Below are positions 13,817-28,375 of a DNA stretch of 64,000 nucleotides, piece by piece. Under the pieces are notes generated by a model, which saw only the letters and a list, made by a program, of their open reading frames with translations, made no database searches and was not told where the DNA came from. The translations under genes and the position numbers were made by a program. The stretch is from the NCBI GenBank assembly GCA_964247055.1, contig OZ176058.1, positions 1,426,001 to 1,490,000 of the forward strand, given 5' to 3'. This DNA is from Paragordius varius. Taxonomy: Eukaryota; Nematomorpha. Position 1 is the first letter of the stretch, and each line of letters starts with the position of its first letter.

Positions 13817-16800
13817 ATATGGATTATAAACAAGAATTTATTTTAAAATTAAGATTTTTTTTTTTTTTTAAAAAAGTAATTTTATAATTTAAAATATCTG
13901 ACGATAAAACAATTAACAAAAATAGAGCGAGCATATTATACAATTGAAAATTATCGCTAAATATTAATTTGAAATATAAATATTAATTTATTTTTATTTA
14001 AAAAAATGCAAAAATTAGGAGGATATAAGAAAGCAAGTAATATATCAATCATATCATAATTAACGATAATATATAAAAAATATTTTAATAAGATGTTAAT
14101 TCTATAAAAAAATTTAATTTAAAAAAATTATTTTGATTCATAAAAGTTTTTGCATAATTAAAAATAAAAATGAATATAATAAACTGTAATACAATCATTC
14201 ATATCATGATTATCACTTAAAACTAAAATTTAAAAAAACTTGTATTAATTGTATAGTATAAAAATATATTTTTCAATTATAAATAAAGAGTGTTTAAAAC
14301 TTTTTTACAAAAATAGTTTTACTTATGACAAATAAAAATCTAACAACTTTATTATAAATTAAAAAAATTTTAAAGCAGGTAATACATTCAAAACTTATAT
14401 CATAATAATCACCAAAATGACAAATTTATTAATTATATATTATTATTATTTTAAATTTAAAAATATATAAAATTATACATTATCTTTTGTAAAAATAAAA
14501 AATAAGACATATTATAATATATTATGCATTGTAATGGTTGCTTATTTCACACAATAATTGGTAAATTGGAAACATAAAGTAGTGTATGGATAAAAATAAC
14601 AAAGTGTTGAAATTAAACAATTTCTTTCCTATCATCTAACAATATTAATTTGTTTGTTTAATTATGGACGAAATATGTTTTATAACACACGCTACTGTAA
14701 TATAGATTTGACAATAAGCGTGAATAGGCAAGTATAAATATTTATATATTGGGATCAATTAAAATAAGATAATAATTTATAAAAAAAATATTAACGAGTT
14801 TTCAAACTTTTCATAGAATTTTTAAAATTTTTGAGGCTAAAATAAATTTTTCGCTTTGAAAAATTTTGCATTTGAGTTTTCGAATTTTTAAAATTTAAAT
14901 AACGCCTTACAGTTCAAAATACTTCACAGTTATTTTAAGAAAATTAAATTTTTACCTAACTATACCATTAACGATTAAATTTACCCATTGAACAATTTAA
15001 ATCAATATTCGAACACAAATTCACCCTAAAATAAATTGTTTTTGAAAAAACTGCCTTTATTTTTTAAATATATATTCCTAAAAAATAAAATTCGTTCAAA
15101 ATTAAAATAAAACTGAAAAAATAAAATCAACTAAGCCATAAAGATATATTTCATATTAATAATGATTTATATAGGGTCCAAAAACATATAATTTTTTTAG
15201 GGTAAATTTGAATTGTAAATGGTTTATATTAATTTTCAGTAGCTGTATTCAAAAATTGACCCGCTTTTAAATCAAATCATTTAGATTCACAAAAGCATTA
15301 AGAATCGCTATTTCGCTAAATTCAGATCCTATCATTTTTAAATGCCATATACATTATTTCTGATTTTATATAAAATCTTTCCAAAAGTATGTGGAACTTT
15401 AAAATCTTAATAAAACAACTTTAAACTCCTTTAAAAACCTTTTAAAAAGTTTTCGGAAGAAATCTTAAAATCAATCTTCAAATCTTTCGAATTTTTTACT
15501 TTTTCTAAAATAAAATCTAATTTTTTTACCTAACTATACTAAATTTGAGCAGTTGAGCATCTGAAGTTGACCCACTCTGTATAATAGGTGCGTAACACAC
15601 TTCTTGATATTTTTTTTAATTAAAACTAAAAAGGCATTTATGATTAAATTGCCATAAAAATTAAGATATATAACATTTTTAAACGCCAAATCTAACTAAA
15701 TTCCTGACTTTATGCAGAATTTTTCCAAAATATTAAACTTAAACCTTAAAAACTTAAAACAACTTTGAATTCTAAAAACCACTTAAAAAAAACTTTTCAA
15801 TAAACTCAATCTCTGAACTTTCTATAAGTTCTAGAAGTTTTTTGAACTATTTATAACTTTTTTTAAATAAATTTTTTTGAACTTTCCAAAACTTTTTACC
15901 TCACTATACTAAATTTGAGAGCAGTTAAGCATCTGAGGTTGACCCACTCTGTATAATAGGCGCGTAACACACTTCAATATACTTAAACTGATACTATACA
16001 AATTCTTTACAAAAGATTGTTAAACTTTAAGACTTTAATAACTTTTTTAAAAAAACTTTTCAATCTTGTAATAAATCTCATAAACTTTTTTAAAAAATTG
16101 TCAAACTTTCCAAAACTTCTAGAAGTTTCGAAAACTTTCCAAAAGTATGTTAAAAACTTAAAAACTTTAAATAACAACTTTAAAAACTCCTTCTAAAAAA
16201 TTTTTGGAACAATTCTTGAATAAATCATCTAAACTTTCCAAAACTTCTAGAAGTTTCCAAAACTTTTAAAAAACTTTTTCTAAAATTTTTAAAATTAACT
16301 TTTAAATAACTTTTTAAACTTAAAACTTTTTACCTAACTACACTAAATTTGAGCAGTTGAGCATCTGAGGTTGACCCACTCTGTATAATAGGTGCGTAAC
16401 ACACTTCAAGATATTTTTATTTAATTTCAAAACTAAAAAAGCTTTAGCGATTAAAATTCCATAAAAATTCAGATCTTAACATTTTCAAAACGCTAAATAT
16501 ATTAAATTTCTGGAAGTTTCGAAATCTTTCCAAAATATTAAACTTAAACCTTAATTAAAACAACTTTGAACTCCTACTAAAAAAATTTTTCGGAACAAAT
16601 CTTAAATAAATCATCAAAATTTCAAACTTTCCGGCAAATTCCTCAAAACTTCCACAAATATAAATATCTTTTTTTAACTTTTCAAACTTTCTTAAAAACT
16701 CAAAAAATACTTTTTACCTAACTATACTAAATTTAAGTAGTTGAGCCTCTGAGGTTGATCCGCTCTTTATAATAGGTGCGTAACACACTTCAAGATATTT

Positions 16801-19800
16801 AAATCATAACTTTTAGATTCAAAAAAGCTTTAACGAATGAAATTTCATAAAAATTCAGATCTTAACTTCTTTAAACGCCAAAATACACTAAATTTCTGAT
16901 TGTTTAAAAAATCTTTCCAAAAATTTCATAAATTCTTATATTTAACCTATATAATCTTCAAAACTTTCAAACTTTTAAAACTTTCCAAAACTTTTCAAAT
17001 CTTTATAATTCCTCAAAACTTCAATATTAATATCTTTTTTTAAAACTTTTTTTGGAATTTCAAACTTTCTTAAAAATTCAAAAACTTTTTACCTAACTAT
17101 ACTAAATTTGAGTAACTGAGCATCTGAGGTTGACCCACTCTGTATAATAGGTGCGTAGCACACTTCAAGATATTTTTATTTTACTTTCGAAACGAAGAGC
17201 ATTAAAATTTATATATCGAAACTTTTAAAAAACTCATAAAACATAAACTAACAATTTAAATAGTTCCTAATACAAAACTTTTGAAAATTTTCAAAACTTT
17301 CATTTGTTTCAACTTTTAAAACCTTGTCAATTGTCAAATATTGTGAACTATTTCAACAATTTCTTAATATTCCTCAACACTTCAATATAAAAAAAATATC
17401 TTTTTCAGAATTTTTTTGAACTTTTCAAAACTTTTTACCTAACTATACTAAATTTAAGTAACTGAGCATCTGAGGTTGACCCACTCTGTATAATAGGTGC
17501 GTAACACACTTCAAGATACTTAAATCATAATATTTATATTCAATAAGGCATTAACGATTGAAATTCCATAAAAATTCAGATCTTAACTTTTTTAAACGCC
17601 TGAGTATATTAAATTTCTGAATCTATACAAAATCTTTCCAAAAGTATGTTAAACCTTAAATGACATTTTAAAACAACTTTAAGAACCTTCGAAAAAAAGT
17701 TTTTCGGAACATATCTTAAAATCAATCTTCAAAACTTTTCAAAACTTTTAAATTAAATTTTTTCAAATCTTTGTAATTCCTCAAAACTTCCACAAATATA
17801 AATAACTTTTTTTAAATAAATTTTTTTAAAAAATCTTTGAGAAATTATTTTACCTAACTATACTAAATTTGAGCAGTTGAGCATCTGAGGTTGACCCGCT
17901 CTGTATAATAGGTGCGTATCACACTTCAAGATATTTAAATCCTGACATTAAGATTCAAACAGCTTTAACGATTAAATTCCTTTAAAATTAAGATATTAAA
18001 CATTTTTAAACGCCAAATATAACTAAATTTTTAAATCTGTTTAAAAAAATTATCCAAAAATTTTCGCAAAAACTTTAAATGACATTTAAAAACCTATTAA
18101 AGTTTCAAACTTTCCGTAAAATTTCTCAACACTCCAAAACTTCTAGAAGTTTCAAAAACTTTCCAAAACTTCTAGAAGTTTCGAAAACTTTTCAAACTTT
18201 CCAAAACTTTTAAAAGTTAACTTTTTAAGCTTTCTTAAAAACTCAAAACTTTTTACCTAATTATACTAAATTTGAGTAAATGAGCTTCGGAGGTTGACCC
18301 ACTCTGTATAATAGGTGCGTAACACACTTCAAGATACTTAAATCATAACATTTAGATTAAAAAAAGCATTAACTATTGAATTTCCGTAAAAAATAAGATA
18401 TTAAACATTTTTATACGCCAAATACACTAAATTTATGACTTTATGCAGAATTTTTCTAAAATATTAAACTTAAACCTTAAAAACTTTATATAGCAACTTT
18501 AAAAAATTTTCGGGAAATCTTAAACTCATCTGAACTTTCTAGAAGTTCTAGAAGTTTTTCGAACTATTAATAACTTTTTTTAAATAAATTTTTTTAAAAG
18601 ACTTTCAAAAACTTTTTACCTAACTATACTAAATTTAAGCAGTTGAGCATCTGAGGTTGATCCGCTCTGTATAATAGGTGCGTAACACACTTCAAGATAA
18701 GCACTTTCATTCTGATTTGCAATGTATTTGGGGTTTGACAAGGCATCCTCTATACTTTCGGCCAGTCGATTGTGTTTAATTTTCTAAAAACAAAAATTTA
18801 TTATATTTAAATTTAATAATATAAATAAATAAATCATATATATATATATATATATATATTAATTGTTAAGTATTTTATAGATATTGATTAGATTTAATTA
18901 TTACAAAAAATTTTTAATCAAAAATGTTTAAGGCGTTTATTATACTTTCTGCCTTTCGATTGTGTTAAATTTTCTAGTGGAAATAAAATTTAAAAAATAT
19001 TTTTGTAAAATTTTAAAAAATTATATAAAATTATATTTATAAAATAGAATATTATTGAATATGTTTAAGAATGTATTAATAACTTAAAGTTAGAAAATTC
19101 CTAAAATATATAAAGATTTGAGAAGGCGCCCTCTATTCTTTCGGCCAGTCGATTGTGTTTAATTTTCTAGAAGATAAAAATTTAAAAAAAATGGAAAAAG
19201 ATTAGGAAAATATTTTTAATGAAAATAAAAATGAATTTAAAAAATGGAAAAAAATTAAGAAAATATTTAAAAAAATTCAAATATAATTTTTTTTAATATA
19301 ATATTATTAAATAAGTTAAAAATGTTTTAATAACTCAAAATAATAAAACTAAAATTTAAAATAAAATTGAGGTGTTTTCTATACTTTCGGCCAGTCGATT
19401 GTGTTTAATTTTCTAGTTGAAAAATAAAATAAAAATTAAATTATAAAAAAAAATAATTTAAAAAATATATAAATTTAAGAGAATATTAATTTAATGAAAA
19501 TATAATTTTTTATAAAATAAAATATTTAAATGATGTGATTAATGCTTAATAAGTTGAAATAGGCAATATCATAAAAATCCTAAAAAATATTTATAAAAAT
19601 ATTTGACAGTGTTTAATTTTCTAGTTGAAATAAAAATTAAATTTAAAAAAAAAATGGAAAATATTTATTAAAAATATAATTTTAAAATAAATTATTTTAT
19701 TAAAATAAAATTTTCAAATAATTGAATGGTTATGATTTAATAACTTAAAATTAAAAAATTCCTATATTTTAGAAAGGAAAACGTTTGATACTTTCTGCCA

Positions 19801-21805
19801 GTCGATTGTGTTTAATTTTTTAGTAGAAAATAAAATTAAGGGTTATTTTATAAAAAATATTTTAGAGAATTTAAAATATATGTGTATTTAAAAATATAAT
19901 TTTTTAACTAAATAATTCATAAAAAATGTCGCCCTCTATACTTTCGGCCAGTCGATTGTGTTTAATTTTCTAAATAAAATTTAAAAAAAATGGAAAAAAA
20001 TTAAGAAAATATTCAAATATAAGAGTATTAAAAATATGTATTAATATAATTATATATAAAATATTTAAATTATTTAATAAGTTTAAAATTATGATTTAAT
20101 AACATCAAAAAATTGCTAAAATTTAAAATAAAAATGTTCCAAATTAAACAGGTATCTCTATTTTTTCGTCGATTGTGTTCAATTTTCTAGAATATTTTAA
20201 ATATTTGGGTATTTCTAATATTTATTTAAAATATTTAATGAAAATATAATATTATAATGAAAAACACGCAAAAAAGTTCTAAAAAACATCAAAAATATCA
20301 TTTTTTTAATAATCTTTATTAATTTTTTTTCTAAAATATATTCAAACTTAAAATTATTAATATATATTATAAATTTATATATATATATATTTAAGTATAT
20401 ATATTCATTTTTTTAATTTTCTTTAAATTTTATATAAATTTTAATTAATTTAAAAAACCTTATCAGCATCGATAAAAAGACAAAAAAACGGAAAAAGCTA
20501 CAAAAAACACTAAAATATCATTTTTTTGAGAATTTTTAAATTTTTCAAAATTCAATCTTACAATAATTTAAAGTTTTATAAAATTTAATTTTAATTATTT
20601 TATAAAATCTTATTAGCATCAACACAAATTTTTTCTTCAAATCTTCATTGAAAAGTTGAACAATTAATTTAATTAACAGTTTTATTTCAAAACTTATTTA
20701 AGTTTTTAAAAAACCTTAAAATTCAGATACTTTATTAAAAATAAAAAATATTAAAATCATTACATTATGAGTAATCAAATATATAATTTTTTTTTGATGT
20801 AAAAATCAAAAAAAACGCAAAAAAGTTCCTAGGAACACTTAAAAATATCATTTTTTAGATATCTCTATTAATTTTTTGCTAAATAATCAATTTTTTTTAA
20901 TTTTTTAATTTAAATTTTAATCTTACAATAATTTAAAGTTTTATAAAATTTAAAATTATATATTATTAAAAACCTTATCAGCATCAATAATTTCACAAAT
21001 TTTTTTCTTCAAATATTCATTGAAAAGTTGTTTATGATTTAAATATTAAAGTTTTAATAAAAAACGTTAAAGAAATGTAAAAATTCCAAAAAAAACACTT
21101 ATCAACAATTTTTTTAAAAAAATTAAAATTATAAAATATTAAATCTTATAATAATTTAAAATTTAATGAAATTTTATAAAATTTAATATATTTATCAAAA
21201 ACCTTATCAGCATCAATAATTTCACAAATTTTTTTTCTTCAAATATTCATTGAAAAGTTGAACAGTAAGTTGGAAACTTTCAGATAAGAGTTTTATTTCA
21301 AAATTTATTTTTGTTTTTCAAAAAATTTAAAATCAAGATAATTTATTAAATAGTAAAATCATTATATTTTAAGTAAACTTATATAATTTTGTTTGATGTA
21401 AAAATCAAAACGCAAAAAAGTTCCAATAAACACTTTTAAAAATATCATTTTTATATATTCTCTATTAATTTTTTTGCTAAAATATTTTCAAATTTAAAAA
21501 TATCTAATATATATATGTAATTTAAAGTTTTAATAATTTTAAAATTTAAAATTAATTATTTTATTAAAAACCTTATCAGCATCAATAATTTCACATATTT
21601 TTTTCTTCAAATATTCATTGAAAAGCTGAACAGTAAGTTGGGAACTTTTAGTTAACAATTTTATTTCAATTTCATCCTTTGGGGCTAATAGAATGGCTAG
21701 AGCACGTGACATATCCCTCTAAAATTATAAAAAAAAAAAATTTTTTAATTTAAAAAAAATATTTATAATTATAAATATATATAATTTTAATTAATTAATA
21801 ATGTA

Positions 21806-21836
<31 letters not shown>

Positions 21837-24645
21837 TTATTATAAAAATATAAAAAAAATTAAAAATATATATAATCAGTTTTATATGGCTAGAGCACGT
21901 GACATATCCCTCTAAAAATTATAAAAATTGAAAAATTTAAAAAATATATATATTTATTTTTTTTTATAATATATATAATTTAAATTAATAAAGTTTAAAA
22001 TTATAATTTATATATATATATATATATTATTAGTATAAAAATATTGATATAAATAGATAAAAAATATAAAATTATTTTTATATTTTCAAATTCAAAAATA
22101 TTATGACGAGCACGTGACATATCTCTTTAACAAATTATAAAAAATTAAATTTTCATAAAATATATAATTTATTTCCAAATATATAATTTTAATTAATTGA
22201 GTTTAATATTATAAGATATATATATATTTTTAAAATAATTAAATAATATTGATATAAATAAATAAAAATATGAAATCATTTTTATATTTTCAAATAAAAG
22301 CATAGATATAGAGCACGTGACATATCCCTCTAAATATTATGAAAAAATAATTTATATTTTATAAAAATAAATATTCATAAAATATATATAATTTTAATTA
22401 ATAAAATATATATAATTTTATTTATAAAATATATATATATATATTATTAGTATAAAAATATAAAAAAATAAATATTAAATCTAATTAGTTTTTAAAAAAT
22501 ATTATTATTAAAGCACGTGACATATCCGTCTAAAAATATGAAAAATAAAAATTTGTAAAATATACATAATTTTAATTAATAAGGTTTAAAATTATAATAT
22601 AAATATATATATATATTATTAGTATGAAAATATAAAAAATAAATATTAAATATTTTTAAAAAATATTATTATTAAAGCACGTGACTTATCTCTCTAAAAA
22701 ATTAAAAAATTTAAAATTTAAGTAAAATATAAAATATATATAATTTTAATTAATAATGATTAAAATTAAAATATATATATATATATAAATAATATAAAAA
22801 TTAATTATAATTAGTTTTTCAAGAAATATTATGGCTAGAGCACGTGACATATCCCTCTAAAAATTATAAAAAATTAAAAAATTTAAAATATAAAATATAT
22901 ATAATTTTAAGTAATTAAGTTTAATATTATAAGGTATATATATATTTTCAAAATAATTAAAAAATATTGATGTAAATAGATAAAAAATATATAATTATTT
23001 TTATATTTTCAAAAAATTAAAGCATAGCTAGAGCACATGACATATCTTTCTTACAAATTATAAAAAAAATTATCTAAAAATATATATTTATAAAATATAT
23101 ATGATTTTAATTAAAAAATATAAATAATTTATGTAATATTTATATATTTATATATATTATTATTATAAAAATATAAAAAATAAATATCAAATATAATTAG
23201 TTTTTCAAAAAATATTATGGTTAGAACACGTGACATATCCCTCTAAAAATTATAAAAATTGAAAAATTTAAAAAATATATATATTTATTTTTTTTTATAA
23301 TATATATAATTTAAATTAATAAAGTTTAAAATTATAATTTATATATATATATATATATTATTAGTATAAAAATATTGATATAAATAGATAAAAAATATAA
23401 AATTATTTTTATATTTTCAAATTCAAAAATATTATGACGAGCACGTGACATATCTCTTTAACAAATTATAAAAAATTAAATTTTCATAAAATATATAATT
23501 TATTTCCAAATATATAATTTTAATTAATTGAGTTTAATATTATAAGATATATATATATTTTTAAAATAATTAAATAATATTGATATAAATAAATAAAAAT
23601 ATGAAATCATTTTTATATTTTCAAATAAAAGCATAGATATAGAGCACGTGACATATCCCTCTAAATATTATGAAAAAATAATTTATATTTTATAAAAATA
23701 AATATTCATAAAATATATATAATTTTAATTAATAAAATATATATAATTTTATTTATAAAATATATATATATATATTATTAGTATAAAAATATAAAAAAAT
23801 AAATATTAAATCTAATTAGTTTTTAAAAAATATTATTATTAAAGCACGTGACATATCCGTCTAAAAATATGAAAAATAAAAATTTGTAAAATATACATAA
23901 TTTTAATTAATAAGGTTTAAAATTATAATATAAATATATATATATATTATTAGTATGAAAATATAAAAAATAAATATTAAATATTTTTAAAAAATATTAT
24001 TATTAAAGCACGTGACTTATCTCTCTAAAAAATTAAAAAATTTAAAATTTAAGTAAAATATAAAATATATATAATTTTAATTAATAATGATTAAAATTAA
24101 AATATATATATATATATAAATAATATAAAAATTAATTATAATTAGTTTTTCAAGAAATATTATGGCTAGAGCACGTGACATATCCCTCTAAAAATTATAA
24201 AAAATTAAAAAATTTAAAATATAAAATATATATAATTTTAAGTAATTAAGTTTAATATTATAAGGTATATATATATTTTCAAAATAATTAAAAAATATTG
24301 ATGTAAATAGATAAAAAATATATAATTATTTTTATATTTTCAAAAAATTAAAGCATAGCTAGAGCACATGACATATCTTTCTTACAAATTATAAAAAAAA
24401 TTATCTAAAAATATATATTTATAAAATATATATGATTTTAATTAAAAAATATAAATAATTTATGTAATATTTATATATTTATATATATTATTATTATAAA
24501 AATATAAAAAATAAATATCAAATATAATTAGTTTTTCAAAAAATATTATGGTTAGAACACGTGACATATCCCGCTAAAAATTATAAAAAAAATAATTTTC
24601 TAATTAAAAAAATATATATAACTTTAATTGAGAAAGTTTAAAATT

Positions 24646-24686
<41 letters not shown>

Positions 24687-24776
24687 AATATAAAATAAAA
24701 GATAAATATTTTTAGGTTTATTAAAAAAAAGTATGGTTAGAGCACGTGACATATCTCTCTAAAATAAAATAAAAAA

Positions 24777-24866
<90 letters not shown>

Positions 24867-27800
24867 AATATAAAATTAAAATTAATTAATTATAATTAGT
24901 TTTTCAAAAATATAATGGCTAGAGCAGGTGACATATCTCTTTAAAAATTTATGAAAAAATAAAAATTAAGTAAAATATATATATAAATATTTATAATGTT
25001 TAAAACTATGATTATATAAAAAAATAAATAAAAATTTAATTAATTATAATTAGTTTTTCAAAAAAAAGTATGGCTAGAGCACGTGACATATCCCTCTAAA
25101 AATAAAAAAAATAATTTTTAGTTTAAAAAATATTACATAAAATATATATAAAATAAAAATGGTTAGGTTTATTTAAAAATAAATATAATTTTAATAATAT
25201 ACAATTTAAATTCAAATTTACCCTTAAACAATTCAATTTCCCCCTTCAAATTTACCCTAAAAATAAATTATATGTTTTCGGGCTGCTAATATAATTCATC
25301 ATTAATATAAAAATATCTTTATGGCATAGTTTATTATTTTTTCAGTATTATTTTAATTTAACAAAATTTTATATTTACGCATATATATATATATATTGGT
25401 AATTTTTAATATTAAAAAACATAAATTTTATATGAGGGTGAATTTGAATTGTTCAATTTGAATTGTTAAAGGGTGATAAATTGTATGATAAATTGTATAT
25501 ATTAAGGCGGACCGCGGGCCATGTGTTAGACACTTTTAAACAATGCAATCTTTTATTTTATAAAAATCAATACTTTTTAAAAAAATCGGAAACATAATTT
25601 TACTGTTTGATATTTGGCGGAATTCATTTCACTTCCTTATTAAGCAATATTTTATTAATATTATTAAAAAAAATTTTCTTAAAATTTTGTGCCAAAATAT
25701 CAATATCATATAAATCAAGATTTTTATTAAACCATATTATAAAAAATATTGTTAAATACATTATTTTAATAAAAAAACTTTTTAGAAAATTCTTAAATTA
25801 TGAAAAATATTACTCTTTCCTATAAAACATTATTTTTTTCATATTTTTTTTAAAAAAACTTTTTTTTCTCAAATTTTTTTGTGCAATATCAATTATAACA
25901 AAAATTTTAATATTTTTATTAAACCATATTTTAATAAAAATATAATTTATTCTAATAAATTTGGAAAAAATCCTTAAAATTGTAACTTTTACTTGATATT
26001 TGGATGAATTCATATTTCTTTGAGTTAAACATCATTTTTTCATATTTTTATTAATATTTTCAAATAAAAAACTTTTTTCCTTAAATTTGTCAAAAAATCA
26101 ATACCTAAATATATCAAAATTTATAAGATTTTTATTAAACTATATTGTAAAAAATACTATTACATACTTTGGACAAAACATTAATTTCTTAAAATTCAAA
26201 AAATATTAATTTTTCAATAAATTTTAAAAAAAAATTTATAAAAATAATTATAAAATGTACTGTTTGATATTTAGTTATATCCATTTCACTATTATATTTA
26301 ACATCATTTTTTCATATTTTTATTAATATTTTTAAAAAAAACCTTTTTGTTCAAATTTTTTTGTGCCAATTATTTTTATTTAAACCTATTTTATCAAAAT
26401 TTTAAAGATTTTAATTAAACCATATTTCACAAAAATTCAAAAAATATTTAAAAAAGGATATTCTAAAAATTATAAAAATTACTGTACAATATCTTATAAA
26501 AAAATTTTTAATATTTTTATAGAACCATATTTTATTAAACTATATTTTATTAAATCATTATCATAAAATCATAAAAATTTAATAAACTTAAAAACTTTTT
26601 AAGAAATTCATAAAATTCAAAAAATATTAATTTCCGGAATTCTTATATATTTTATTTTAATAAATTTTTTAAAAATTATTAATTTTTTAAAAAATTTTTT
26701 TAAAAAAATTTAAAAAATTACTGTTTGATATCTGGCAGAATCCATTTCACTTTCAAAGGCTGATTGCCAACTCGCGACAAAAGGTCCAAAATTTTGCGCA
26801 GTTTTTTCATCAAAAGTTCCAAAAACTAACATATTTTCGTTTTTATTAAGTTCAGTTAGAATGTTTATGAGTTTGGTAAAATTTGCTGAGTCACCATTTG
26901 CCTAAAAAATAAATTCAAAAAGTTTAATAAATTTGAAATAAACCTAAAAAGTTTTTCGAAAAAGATAAAAAAAATCAAATTTTTTCATCAAAAGTTCCAA
27001 AAACTAAAACATTTTCACTATTTTAAAATTTGCTGAGTCACCATTCGTCTATAAAAATATAATAAAATTTAAATTTTTGAAATATTTAATAAAAGTTAAT
27101 AAAGTTTTTCGAAAAAAATTCACAAAAATCAATTTTTTTCATCAAAAGTTCCAAAAACTAACATATTTTCACTATTAAGCTCAGTTAAAATAGTAATAAG
27201 TTTCGTAAAATTTGCTGAGTCACCATTCGTCTAAAAAATAATTAAAATTTATAAAAATCTCAAAAATATTTGAAATATAATGATGAAAATCAAGTTTAAT
27301 CAAAAGTTCCAAAAACTAAAACATTTTCGTTTTTATTAAGTTCCAATAAAATGTTTATGAGTTTGCTAAAATTTGCAGAGTCACCATTAGTCTATATAAA
27401 AATCAAAAATTTAAAATTTACAAAAATCTCAAAAAAATTTACAATGTTTAATGAAAATTAATAAAGTTTTTAAAAAATATGAAAAAAACTTTATTAAAAA
27501 AATAAGTTTAATCAAAAGTTCCAAAAATTAACATATTTTCACTATTATTCAGTTCTTCTGATAAAATAGTAATAAGTTTGGTAAAATTTGCTGAGTCACC
27601 ATTCGTCTATATAAATTAAAATTAAAATCTAAAAAAATCTAAAATTTTTTGAAAAGTTTAAACAAAATATATATATATAAATATATATACATATATATAT
27701 ATGAAAATTACTCCAAATATTTAGAATTTCGGATAAATACTTATAAATTTCATAAAATTTGCTGAGTCACCATGCGTATAATAATAAAATTTATATATTA

Positions 27801-28324
27801 TAAAGTTAATTTATAAAGTTTTTTCATCAAAGGTTTCAAAAACTAACATATTTTCGCTATTATTAAGTTCGTCCGATAAAATATTAATAAGTTTGGTAAA
27901 ATTTGCTGAGTCACCATTAGTCTACAAAAAAAATTTAAAAATTTTACAAAATAAATTATATATGTTTAAATTTAAACAATATATATAATTAAGAACCCAA
28001 AAAACCCAAAAAATCCAAAAAACTCCAAAAAATTTGGAAATTCGGATAAATACTTATTAATTTAATAAAATTTGCTGAGTATACGTCAATAAAATAAAAT
28101 TCATATAAATCTATAAAAATAATCATTATTTAAGTTTTTGAAAAAATTTTTTTTAAAAAGGTAAGTATTCTTATGGCGCATAGTTTATTATTTTTTCAGT
28201 ATTACTAATATTAATTTTAAACAAATTTAATTTTTTTAAAACTACAGGTAATTTTTAATAATAAAAAATACATAATTTATTTTAGGATGAATTTAAATTG
28301 TTCAAGGGTTTTGAACTGTAAATG

Positions 28325-28375
<51 letters not shown>

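Larger units (their letters stand above)
21719..25100 (-). repeat. Array of about 18 copies of the 5' start of SPT16 exon 5
   Basis: Each copy holds the acceptor and about 20-30 nt of exon (minus strand TAGAGGGATATGTCACGTGC, about RDMSRALA). Positions near 21,894, 22,118, 22,311, 22,511, 22,676, 22,841, 23,031, 23,224, 23,447, 23,641, 23,844, 24,005, 24,170, 24,360, 24,556, 24,738, 24,920 and 25,077. Fifteen keep the palindrome CACGTG. Confidence 0.92.

Noticed and set aside
25607-26013. Two overlapping ~70-codon frames in intron 4
   Set aside because: They fall in the decayed exon 4 end array, overlap on opposite strands and are almost entirely I/F/K/N codons.
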